Shown here: one piece after another, positions 7,431 through 13,035 of the stretch
Layout: each line of letters starts with the position of its first letter
Position numbering within the stretch: position 1 is the first letter of the stretch
Assembly: GCA_944386315.1 (NCBI GenBank)
Contig: CALXAS010000004.1
Coordinates: forward strand, 1 to 19,591
DNA from: an uncultured Clostridia bacterium
Lineage (GTDB): Bacteria; Bacillota; Clostridia; TANB77; CAG-508
Length of the DNA stretch: 19,591 bases
Reading direction: 5' to 3'
Notes under the pieces: model-generated
The model's input: only the letters and a program-made list of their open reading frames with translations
Databases searched by the model: none
Told to the model about the DNA's origin: nothing
Program-made: the position numbers and the translations under genes

Positions 7431-7459
7431 ATTCTAATACAAAACTAGGAAAAAGTCAA
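7431..7459 (-). promoter_or_regulatory. Sigma-A promoter of rplM-rpsI
   Basis: On the minus strand -35 TTGACT (7459-7454), 17-bp spacer, -10 TAGAAT (7436-7431). It begins 30 bp from the -35 of the divergent infC promoter, so the two r-protein operons are fired back to back. Confidence 0.8.
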
Positions 7460-7488
7460 GAAAAATGCCATAAAAAGTTAAAAAAGTA

Positions 7489-7517
7489 TTGACAAATGCA
7501 TAAAAATATATTATGAT
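7489..7517 (+). promoter_or_regulatory. Sigma-A promoter of infC-rpmI-rplT
   Basis: Consensus -35 TTGACA (7489-7494), 17-bp spacer, -10 TATGAT (7512-7517). Transcription should start near 7524, giving about 150 nt of leader before infC. Confidence 0.87.
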
Positions 7518-7523
7518 AAGTAC

Positions 7524-7649
7524 ATTCTAAGAAGAAGTTATCCACTTCTCACCTTATCTTTGTGGAAAAAGGTTATCAAACTTAAGTATTTTTTGAAATT
7601 ATTTAAGCAAGAATGAGAGTGGATTGACGTGTGTGTCAATCTTTTTTTT
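7524..7649 (+). promoter_or_regulatory. infC leader with L20-type attenuation
   Basis: A 5' leader between the consensus promoter and infC that ends in a perfect intrinsic terminator ahead of the coding region. Small stems are visible upstream (for example AGAAG/CTTCT around 7530-7549). This is the arrangement known from Bacillus infC-rpmI-rplT, where excess L20 binds the leader and promotes premature termination. L20 as ligand is inferred from gene content, since rplT is third in the operon. Confidence 0.7.
7622..7649 (+). terminator. Attenuator terminator upstream of infC
   Basis: GATTGAC (7622-7628) pairs perfectly with GTCAATC (7635-7641) across a 6-nt GTGTGT loop, followed by eight Ts. 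It lies 28 bp before the infC start, so it must be bypassed for infC-rpmI-rplT expression. Confidence 0.88.
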
Positions 7650-7676
7650 AGGGAAAAAATATTGGAGGTGTTTTAT

Positions 7677-8192
7677 ATCAAACAAGATTTACCAATTAAT
7701 GAGCAGATTAGAGCAAATAAAGTTCAAATTATTGACAACGAAGGTAACAAAATAGGGCCAATTTCTTTAAATGAAGCATTAGATATGGCTTATGAAAAAA
7801 AATTAGATTTAGTATTAGTAGCACCAAATGCAGAAGTGCCAGTTTGTAAGCTAATGAATTATGGAAAATATAAATTTGAACAAGCCAAAAGAGAAAAGGA
7901 AGCGAAGAAAAAACAAAAAACTTTTGAATTAAAAGAAATTAGAATTACTCCTAATATAGAAGAACACGATTTTGGCTTTAAAGTAAAAAATGCTAGAAAA
8001 TTTATTGAAGATGGTAATAAGGTAAAAGTAACAGTTCGCTTTAGAGGAAGAGAATTAAATTACTTAAAATTAGGAGAGGAAGAGCTAAATCATTTTATAG
8101 AAGAATTATCAGATATTGCTGTTCCAGAGAAGAAACCTTTGTTAGAAGGTAAAAATATGTTTATTATACTAGCGAAAAAAACAGATAAATAA
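7677..8192 (+). CDS. infC: Translation initiation factor IF-3, AUC start
   Basis: IF-3 binds the 30S subunit, keeps it free of 50S and proofreads start-codon choice. From 7677 the protein is 171 aa with an N-domain start (KQDLPINEQIRANKVQIID), the linker KREKEAKKKQKTFELKEIRI and C-domain blocks EEHDFGFKVKNARKFIEDG, KVTVRFRGRE and PLLEGKNMFIILA. No ATG, GTG or TTG lies at the expected distance: GGAGG (7664-7668) is 8 nt from ATC 7677, and the in-frame GTG 7668 and TTG 7662 overlap the SD, while GTG 7629 is inside the attenuator. A rare start codon (AUU in E. coli) is the classic basis of IF-3 autoregulation, so AUC is credible. First gene of the infC-rpmI-rplT operon. Confidence 0.93.
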   Translation: MKQDLPINEQIRANKVQIIDNEGNKIGPISLNEALDMAYEKKLDLVLVAPNAEVPVCKLMNYGKYKFEQAKREKEAKKKQKTFELKEIRITPNIEEHDFGFKVKNARKFIEDGNKVKVTVRFRGRELNYLKLGEEELNHFIEELSDIAVPEKKPLLEGKNMFIILAKKTDK

Positions 8193-8242
8193 AGCTAGTA
8201 AAATATAAATTAATTAGCAAAAAGGAAAGAGGAGGAAAGATT

Positions 8243-8446
8243 ATGCCAAAGTTAAAAACAAATAAAGCTGCAAAAAAAAGATATTCTTATACAGCAAATA
8301 ATAAGGTAAAAAGAACAAAGGCTAATAGAAGACATCTTTTAGCTAATAAAACATCAAGAGCGAAATCAAGAGGAAAAGTGCAAGATGCTTATGCAGACAA
8401 AACATGTGAAGCAGGAATTAAAAAATTATTACCATATGGTAACTAA
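8243..8446 (+). CDS. rpmI: 50S ribosomal protein L35
   Basis: A 67-aa, very basic L35. Recognised from MPKLKTNKAAKKRY, KRTKANRRHLLANKTSRAKS and the C-terminal KKLLPYGN. Second gene of the infC operon, with SD AGGAGG before ATG and a 50-bp gap from infC that holds no terminator. Length and order match the family. Confidence 0.97.
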   Translation: MPKLKTNKAAKKRYSYTANNKVKRTKANRRHLLANKTSRAKSRGKVQDAYADKTCEAGIKKLLPYGN

Positions 8447-8476
8447 ACAAACAGAGAATAAGGAAGGTGAATAAAA

Positions 8477-8827
8477 ATGGCAAGAGTAAAAACAGCAAGA
8501 ATTACACGTAAAAAACATAAAAAAGTATTAAAAAGAGCAAAAGGTTACTATGGAGCAAAACATTATAGATTTAGAATGGCAAAACAAGCTGTTATGAAAT
8601 CTGGAGCATATGCTTATGTAGGTAGAAAAGATAAGAAAAGTAATTTTAGAAAATTATGGATTGCAAGAATTAATGCTGCTGCAAGAATGAATGGAACAAC
8701 TTATAGTAAAATGATAGCAGGTCTTAAAAAAGCAAACGTAGTGATTAACAGAAAAATGCTTGCAGAATTAGCTGTAAATGATGAAAAGGCATTTGCTAAT
8801 TTAGCTGAAATTGCAAAAAAAGCATAA
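8477..8827 (+). CDS. rplT: 50S ribosomal protein L20
   Basis: A 116-aa L20, an early-binding assembly protein and the likely feedback repressor of its own operon through the infC leader. Hallmarks: MARVKTARITRKKHKKVLKRAKGYYGAKHYRFR (described here by residues 1-20 MARVKTARITRKKHKKVLKR and then AKGYYGAKHYRFR), WIARINAAARMNGTTYSKMI and GLKKANVVINRKMLAELAV. SD AAGGAAGGTG precedes ATG. It is 30 bp after rpmI and is followed by an intrinsic terminator. Confidence 0.96.
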   Translation: MARVKTARITRKKHKKVLKRAKGYYGAKHYRFRMAKQAVMKSGAYAYVGRKDKKSNFRKLWIARINAAARMNGTTYSKMIAGLKKANVVINRKMLAELAVNDEKAFANLAEIAKKA

Positions 8828-8843
8828 AAAAGAATAGACAATA

Positions 8844-8878
8844 AAAATCAATTGCGATATAATGCAATTGGTTTTTTT
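8844..8878 (+). terminator. Rho-independent terminator of infC-rpmI-rplT
   Basis: Stem with core CAATTGC (8849-8855) and GCAATTG (8864-8870), extended by A-T and wobble pairs, 8-nt loop, and a seven-T tract (8872-8878). Confidence 0.88.
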
Positions 8879-8967
8879 CATTTTTGAAACTAGATAAATG
8901 TTGAATAAATACAAGAAAATGACAAGGTAGTAAAAATAGAATTAATTTAATAGGGAGGGAAGAGTTT

Positions 8968-9564
8968 ATGAGAATAGGAATAGATATTGATGGAGTATTA
9001 ACAAATTTAGAGCAATTCTTATGTGACTACGGAACAAAATTTAATGTAGAAAATGACATACCAATGAAAATACAAACAGAGTATTATGATGAGAAGGAAG
9101 CTTTTTCTTGGACAGATGAGCAAGCTTTATCTTTTTGGAATCAATATTTAGAAGATTATGTAAGAAATTATCCAGTAAGGGAATTTGCAGCAGATGTAAT
9201 ACAACAGTTAAAACAAGAAGAAAATGAAATTTATATTATAACAGCTAGAAATGAATATGGACTTCCCCAAGAGGCAAGTGGTAAAATGCCAGAATTTACA
9301 AAAGAATGGTTAGAAAAAAATCATATTGTTTATGATAGGCTTATTTTTACAGAAGGAAGTAAATTAAAATATTGTGTGGGAAATTATATAGATGTTATGA
9401 TAGAAGATTCGGAAAAGGAAGTAAAAAAAATAGAAACTAAAATACCAGTATTGTGTTTTTCCACTTGCTATAATACAAAAGCAGAGGGAAAGAATATAAC
9501 AAGAGTCTATAGTTGGTACGATATATTAGATAAAATACACCAGCTAAAATGTCGAAAAAGCTAG
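8968..9564 (+). CDS. 5'(3')-deoxyribonucleotidase-like HAD phosphatase
   Basis: A 198-aa HAD-superfamily protein resembling the NT5C family (pyrimidine 5'-nucleotidase, PF06941-like). Motif I is MRIGIDIDGVLTN (the two catalytic Asp are residues 6 and 8), motif II is IYIITARNE (about 90-98), Lys of motif III is probably in GSKLKYC (about 130-136), and motif IV is VMIEDSEKEV (about 143-152). A helical cap lies at about 15-75. It would dephosphorylate nucleoside monophosphates or a related phosphoester; substrate cannot be set from sequence. SD AGGGAGG precedes ATG. It is monocistronic, with a terminator at 9622-9667. No clear promoter box was found in the short upstream gap. Confidence 0.8.
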   Translation: MRIGIDIDGVLTNLEQFLCDYGTKFNVENDIPMKIQTEYYDEKEAFSWTDEQALSFWNQYLEDYVRNYPVREFAADVIQQLKQEENEIYIITARNEYGLPQEASGKMPEFTKEWLEKNHIVYDRLIFTEGSKLKYCVGNYIDVMIEDSEKEVKKIETKIPVLCFSTCYNTKAEGKNITRVYSWYDILDKIHQLKCRKS

Positions 9565-9621
9565 AAACAAGCAGAAATTTGAAGTACGAAAATACTTGCA
9601 ATATGGACAAATATATGGTTT

Positions 9622-9667
9622 AATAAATGCAGTTTGATTATGTAAAATTAGATTGCATTTATTTTTT
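9622..9667 (+). terminator. Rho-independent terminator of the 5'-nucleotidase gene
   Basis: AATAAATGCA (9622-9631) pairs with TGCATTTATT (9654-9663). The stem extends inward with wobble pairs to about 9639/9646, and six Ts follow to 9667. Confidence 0.8.
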
Positions 9668-9932
9668 GTTGTAAGTTAATATTTCATACTGTAAAAAATT
9701 TTTTCGATAAACAACATAAAACAAAAAATTATATTTTGGTGTTCTATAAAATATCTTTTATTCTCAAAAGAATATCCCAAAAGAGTTCACAAATAAATAT
9801 AGAAAAATCTTAGTAAATGAATTTTATGTAGAAAGATTTATAAAAAATATACTTTCTTGTAAAATAAAAAGAAAAACAAAGAAAAAGAAAGGAGGGAATC
9901 GTAAACAAAAGAAAAAAGAAAGAAAACAAACT
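9668..9932. other. AT-rich intergenic region without a recognised gene
   Basis: No ORF with a ribosome site and homology was seen on either strand. Near 9888-9896 there is a perfect SD-like AAAGGAGGG with no ATG, GTG or TTG at suitable spacing (the triplets after it read as ATC GTA AAC and reach TGA in 13 codons). It resembles the SD of the coiled-coil gene about 100 bp downstream and may be a relic. Confidence 0.4.
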
Positions 9933-9961
9933 TTGACAGAGTAAATCTGATTTTATATAAT
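9933..9961 (+). promoter_or_regulatory. Perfect consensus sigma-A promoter of the coiled-coil gene
   Basis: TTGACA (9933-9938), 17-bp spacer, TATAAT (9956-9961): an exact match to the housekeeping consensus, 40 bp before the gene start. It predicts high constitutive transcription. Confidence 0.9.
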
Positions 9962-10001
9962 AAACAAAAATTAACTGACAAGTAAAGAAAGGAGCATGTT
10001 T

Positions 10002-10595
10002 ATGATTGATGAAAAGCAATGGCAAATGCTAGAAAAAGTATTAGATAAGTTTGGTGAAAAACTGACAGGAGAAATAACAGAAAAAGTAACACAAAAAGTA
10101 ACAGAACAGGTAGCAGAAAAAGTAATAGCATTGCTAGAACCAAGATTTGCGGAAATAGACAAAAGATTTGAGGCAATAGACAAGAGATTCGCAGAAATAG
10201 AGAAAAGACTTGAAGCAATTGAAAAAAGACTAGATGAGATGGATAAGAGATTTGAGACAATAGAAGAAAGACTAGACAAGATGGACAAAAGATTTGAAGC
10301 AATAGAAGAAAGACTAGACAAGATGGACAAAAGATTTGAGACAATAGAAGAAAGACTAGATAAAATGGACAAGAAATTTGTAACAATAGAAAAGAGAATA
10401 GATGAACTAGATAAGAGATTAACAAAAGAATTGAGAGAATTAAGTCAGAGAATTGCAGTTTTAGAAGAAGAGTACGGAAGAAAATTGGATATATTATATG
10501 AAACCAGAGTAGAACAAATGGAAAAGCAAGAATTACAACAAAATGATATAAAAAAGTTGGAGCATAGAATTAGTATATTAGAATATAGACAATAG
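10002..10595 (+). CDS. Heptad-repeat coiled-coil protein, function unknown
   Basis: A 197-aa acidic/basic coiled-coil protein. Residues about 3-45 are helical (KQWQMLEKVLDKFGEKL, then EKVTQKVTEQVAEKV). Residues about 49-139 are almost perfect heptads of type RF/RL-x-x-I/M-x-K (for example RFETIEERLDKMDK), and a second helical segment runs to the end. No signal peptide or membrane helix. It probably forms a long rod or oligomer in the cytoplasm; such proteins are common in Clostridia and their role is not established. Start: ATG 10002 is 7 nt from AAAGGAG (9988-9994), while in-frame ATG 9996 is only 1 nt away. A perfect promoter lies upstream and a bidirectional hairpin follows. The repeat DNA is prone to unit gain or loss. 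Confidence 0.8.
   Translation: MIDEKQWQMLEKVLDKFGEKLTGEITEKVTQKVTEQVAEKVIALLEPRFAEIDKRFEAIDKRFAEIEKRLEAIEKRLDEMDKRFETIEERLDKMDKRFEAIEERLDKMDKRFETIEERLDKMDKKFVTIEKRIDELDKRLTKELRELSQRIAVLEEEYGRKLDILYETRVEQMEKQELQQNDIKKLEHRISILEYRQ
10167..10418 (+). repeat. 42-bp tandem repeat (two heptads) inside the coiled-coil gene
   Basis: Six units start at 10167, 10209, 10251, 10293, 10335 and 10377, each beginning near TTTGA (CTTGA in the second, TTTGT in the last) and encoding a 14-aa module. The third to fifth units are nearly identical at DNA level; outer units are diverged. A 21-bp (one heptad) sub-period extends the pattern upstream to about 10146. Confidence 0.88.
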
Positions 10596-10613
10596 AAATT
10601 GAGGAAAACAAGA

Positions 10614-10640
10614 ATGAGGTAGATAATTTGTCTACCTCAT
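10614..10640. terminator. Bidirectional hairpin between the coiled-coil gene and spoVAE
   Basis: ATGAGGTAGA (10614-10623) pairs perfectly with TCTACCTCAT (10631-10640) across a 7-nt loop. T-rich sequence is offset by several bases on both sides, so termination strength is uncertain. It lies between convergent genes. Confidence 0.7.
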
Positions 10641-10643
10641 CTA

Positions 10644-11030
10644 CTATTGTTTTTTCATTTTAGGTTTACTAATAAGAGAAGCTAAATAGCCAAAGAACAC
10701 AGCAGCAGCTATTCCACCAGCAGAGGCTTTAACACCACCAACGAATGCTCCAAGGAGACCTGAATTTTGTACTTCTTCTATAGCTCCTTTAGCAAGGTTT
10801 GCTCCAAACCCAGTTAGAGGAACAGTAGCACCACATCCTGCGAAATCAATAATATATTTATAAATGCCAAGGCCACCTAATACCACGCCAAGAGTAACAA
10901 ATACTACTAAAATTCTAGCTGGTGTTAATTTAGTTTTATCAATTAAAATTTGACCGAAAATACAGATAAGACCACCTACGACAAAACAGCGAAGTAATTG
11001 CATCCAGTCAATACTTTGTAAAAATTCCAT
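10644..11030 (-). CDS. spoVAE: Stage V sporulation protein AE (SpoVAE/SpoVAEb)
   Basis: A 128-aa multi-helix membrane protein of the SpoVA channel that moves Ca-dipicolinate into the developing spore and out at germination. Motifs: FVVGGLICIFGQILIDKTKLT, VTLGVVLGGLGIYKYI, the family signature FAGCGATVPLTGFGANLAKG, and LLGAFVGGVKASAGGIAAAV. The first block and signature are paralogous to SpoVAC. Start: ATG 11030 has AAAGGA 11 nt upstream; ATG 11042 overlaps that SD, and an upstream extension lacks homology. Last gene of the operon, 70 bp after spoVAD. Confidence 0.93.
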   Translation of the reverse strand: MEFLQSIDWMQLLRCFVVGGLICIFGQILIDKTKLTPARILVVFVTLGVVLGGLGIYKYIIDFAGCGATVPLTGFGANLAKGAIEEVQNSGLLGAFVGGVKASAGGIAAAVFFGYLASLISKPKMKKQ

Positions 11031-11100
11031 ATAAAATTTCATCCTTTCTTGTCTTATAGTTATGAAAATGCATTCTTTTAATGAGAAAATCTCCTTATTT

Positions 11101-12105
11101 TTAAGATTCAATAGCAATTGCATGTGCAATCCCAGGGATGCTTTCTCCTTGTTGAGAACTAGTAGAGTTCATAAGTGCACCAGTAGCAATTAATAACAGT
11201 TTCTTAATTTTTCTTTCCTGCAATTGTTTATAAAAGTATCCAGAGAAAATAGTAGCAATACAGGCACAACCACTACCACCAGAATGGGTATCTTGTTCTA
11301 ATTTGTCAAACATAAGAACTCCGCAATCATCGTAGTTATGACTAATATTGTAACCTTTCGTTTTACATAGATCTTCTAAAATATCTTTTCCAATGTAACC
11401 TAAATCGCCTGTAACAATAGCATCATAATCACTAGGTTTTCTACCGGTGTCTTCAAAATGAGCCATCAGGGTATCAAAGGCTGCGGGTGCCATAGCAGCT
11501 CCCATATTATTAGCATCTTTAATTCCCATATCTACAATTTTGCCGGGAGTTACGTGTGTAATACAAGGACCTTCTCCTGAACTTGATAAAATACTGCAAC
11601 CTGAACCTGTAACTGTCCATTGAGAAGTGGGAGGACGTTGATTTCCTAATTCTAAAGGAAAACGAAATTGTTTTTCTGCGCTACAAAAATGACTAGAAGT
11701 AGCACAAATCACATTATTGGCGGCACCAGATTCTATAAAAATACTACCTAAAGTCATACTTTCCACAAAAGTAGAGCAAGCACCAAAAACACCGAAAAAA
11801 GGAATATTTGCGTCTCTAAGACCAAAACTAGAAGAAATACATTGATTTAGTAAATCACCTGCGAAGCAAAAGTCGATAGCACTACTGCTAATTCCAGATT
11901 TACTAATGGCTAAATTTACAGTTTCTTTAATGATCTTGCTTTCGGCCTTTTCCCAAGTTTTTTCTCCCCAAAATTCATCTTCTAAGCAGTGGTCAAAATA
12001 ACCAGCCATAGGACCTTGTGCTTCTTTAGGTCCAACAATGGAAGCAGTCTGTATGATAACGGGTCTGTTATCTAGACCAATAGTTTGTTTACCGATTCGA
12101 GTCAT
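11101..12105 (-). CDS. spoVAD: Stage V sporulation protein AD (SpoVAD)
   Basis: A 334-aa thiolase-fold protein. In B. subtilis SpoVAD is the cytosol-facing SpoVA subunit that binds dipicolinic acid directly. Landmarks: RPVIIQTASIVGPKEAQGP (14-32), EDEFWGEKTWEKAESK, the thiolase-like Cys motif FFGVFGACSTFVESM, SSHFCSAEKQFRFPLE, GMGIKDANN-type block (here DMGIKDANNMGAAMAPAA), GDLGYIGKDIL and HSGGSGCACIA. SD GAAAGGAG precedes ATG, 21 bp after spoVAC. It carries no frameshift, in contrast to its neighbour. SpoVAA, AB and AF are not in the window; the C-D-E core is typical of Clostridia. Confidence 0.96.
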   Translation of the reverse strand: MTRIGKQTIGLDNRPVIIQTASIVGPKEAQGPMAGYFDHCLEDEFWGEKTWEKAESKIIKETVNLAISKSGISSSAIDFCFAGDLLNQCISSSFGLRDANIPFFGVFGACSTFVESMTLGSIFIESGAANNVICATSSHFCSAEKQFRFPLELGNQRPPTSQWTVTGSGCSILSSSGEGPCITHVTPGKIVDMGIKDANNMGAAMAPAAFDTLMAHFEDTGRKPSDYDAIVTGDLGYIGKDILEDLCKTKGYNISHNYDDCGVLMFDKLEQDTHSGGSGCACIATIFSGYFYKQLQERKIKKLLLIATGALMNSTSSQQGESIPGIAHAIAIES

Positions 12106-12126
12106 AAATTATCTTCTCCTTTCGTA

Positions 12127-12577
12127 TCATTTTAAGAATAATGTGGCAATAATTCCTACAATAACAGATGCAGAAATACCAAATACCAAAACAGGACCTG
12201 CCACTGTAAACATTTTTCCACCTACTCCCATAACATATCCTTCCGATTTATACTCTATAGCAGGTGAAACAATAGAATTCGCAAAACCTGTAATAGGAAT
12301 TAAAGAACCGAGCACCAGCAAATTTTCCAATTTTATTAAAAATATTTAAGCCTGTTAAAAAGGCAGCAATACCAATTAGTACAATAGAAACTACCGTATT
12401 TGCAGATGCTGTTTCTAACCCTTGATATTTACAAAAGTCGAAAATAATTTGTCCAATGGAACAAATAAGACCACCTACCCAAAAAGCATTAAAGCAATTT
12501 TTAAAAATGGGAGAATTAGGGGATTTTTTATCTACATATTTATTGTAAGTAGATGGTGTTTCTATAGGGTTTGTCAT
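12127..12577 (-). CDS. spoVAC: Stage V sporulation protein AC (SpoVAC), +1 frameshift at CGG
   Basis: SpoVAC is a membrane subunit, with mechanosensitive-channel behaviour in B. subtilis, of the dipicolinate channel. The frame opens at ATG 12577 (SD AAGGAGG) and runs through FWVGGLICSIGQIIFDFCKY and IAAFLTGLNIFNKIGKFAGA, then meets zero-frame CGG (12310-12308). Skipping one base gives GSLIPITGFANSIVSPAIEY, YKSEGYVMGVGGKMFTVAGP and the final membrane helix, for 149 aa in total (B. subtilis about 150). Unshifted translation ends after 20 unrelated residues at 12248, with loss of the conserved TGFANS signature and last helix. The rest of the gene is undamaged and lies in an intact operon, so decay is unlikely. 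Confidence 0.9.
12307..12313 (-). other. Putative +1 recoding site GCU-CGG-U in spoVAC
   Basis: On the coding (minus) strand, GCT (12313-12311) is followed by CGG (12310-12308). Skipping C12310 gives GGT, the glycine of the conserved FAGAGS stretch. It is the only one of the three sites on the minus strand, and the extra base is C on the coding strand here too. Confidence 0.75.
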
Positions 12578-12601
12578 ATTTTTTCCTCCTTATATGAGAT
12601 T

Positions 12602-12808
12602 TTAATCTCTATCTCGATCAATCGTAAAGCTAATATCTAAATCTACAAAATATTCTGTAATTTTTTTGCCACTTACTTTAGCACGTTGATCTAAAATTTT
12701 TACATCACCTAAATAATCAATTGTTTTAGAAGCTTCTGCAATCGTTTGCACAATAGCATCTTTCCAAGAAACTGTAGAAGAACCAGTTACTGTAATATGT
12801 TTTTCCAT
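12602..12808 (-). CDS. Dodecin family protein lacking the flavin-stacking Trp
   Basis: A 68-aa dodecin-fold protein (beta-alpha-beta-beta): ITVTGSSTVSWKDAIVQTIA, EASKTIDYLGDVKILDQRAK and EYFVDLDISFTID. Dodecins assemble into hollow dodecamers that bind flavins or related ligands. Aligning on the conserved Q-R, the position usually held by the flavin-sandwiching Trp is Asp (in YLGDVKILDQR), so flavin binding of the usual kind is doubtful. It is first in the minus-strand unit, 24 bp before spoVAC, and thus is probably co-expressed with spoVACDE in the forespore. SD AAGGATGA lies upstream. A role in the spore core (ligand storage, or binding dipicolinate or a pigment) is speculation. Confidence 0.85.
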   Translation of the reverse strand: MEKHITVTGSSTVSWKDAIVQTIAEASKTIDYLGDVKILDQRAKVSGKKITEYFVDLDISFTIDRDRD

Positions 12809-12877
12809 ATGAAATCATCCTTATCTTATATAATATTTAGATTTTTGTAGGAAAATCTATAAACCTGTTTCTATTTA

Positions 12878-12907
12878 TATATTTTCCAAAAAAACGAAAT
12901 CTATACA
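12878..12907 (-). promoter_or_regulatory. Candidate forespore (sigma-G-like) promoter of the dodecin-spoVA unit
   Basis: Minus-strand TGTATA-type -35 (TATACA at 12902-12907 on plus) lies about 17-18 bp before an AT-rich -10 (around 12884-12878). The -35 fits the sigma-G TGnATA pattern, but the -10 is a poor match. The assignment is mostly from the known sigma-G control of spoVA in Bacillus. Confidence 0.25.
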
Positions 12908-12961
12908 TAAATTTGCATTGTAGATAATTTTAGAAAATATAATGAAATTTTAAAAAAATAG

Positions 12962-12990
12962 TTCACGAAAAAATATTTATATGGTATAGT
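12962..12990 (+). promoter_or_regulatory. Extended -10 promoter of the GH18 gene
   Basis: -35 TTCACG (12962-12967, 4 of 6), 17-bp spacer, -10 TATAGT (12985-12990) preceded by TGG (extended -10). It lies 45 bp before the ATG. Confidence 0.65.
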
Positions 12991-13035
12991 AATAAAGTAA
13001 AGTTAAAATAATAGGAGAAAAGAGAAGGAGCACAT

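Noticed and set aside
7629..7676. infC starting at GTG 7629
   Set aside because: This start is inside the attenuator hairpin, has no SD, and adds 16 residues not seen in IF-3.
10167..10418. CRISPR-like array
   Set aside because: The 42-bp periodicity is continuous coding sequence for heptads, with no unique spacers between repeats.
9971..10425. Ser/Leu-rich minus-strand reading frames across the coiled-coil gene
   Set aside because: They are antisense shadows of the heptad repeats, without ribosome sites or homology.
12038..12640. Plus-strand reading frames across the dodecin-spoVACD region
   Set aside because: Antisense to conserved spoVA genes and without supporting signals.
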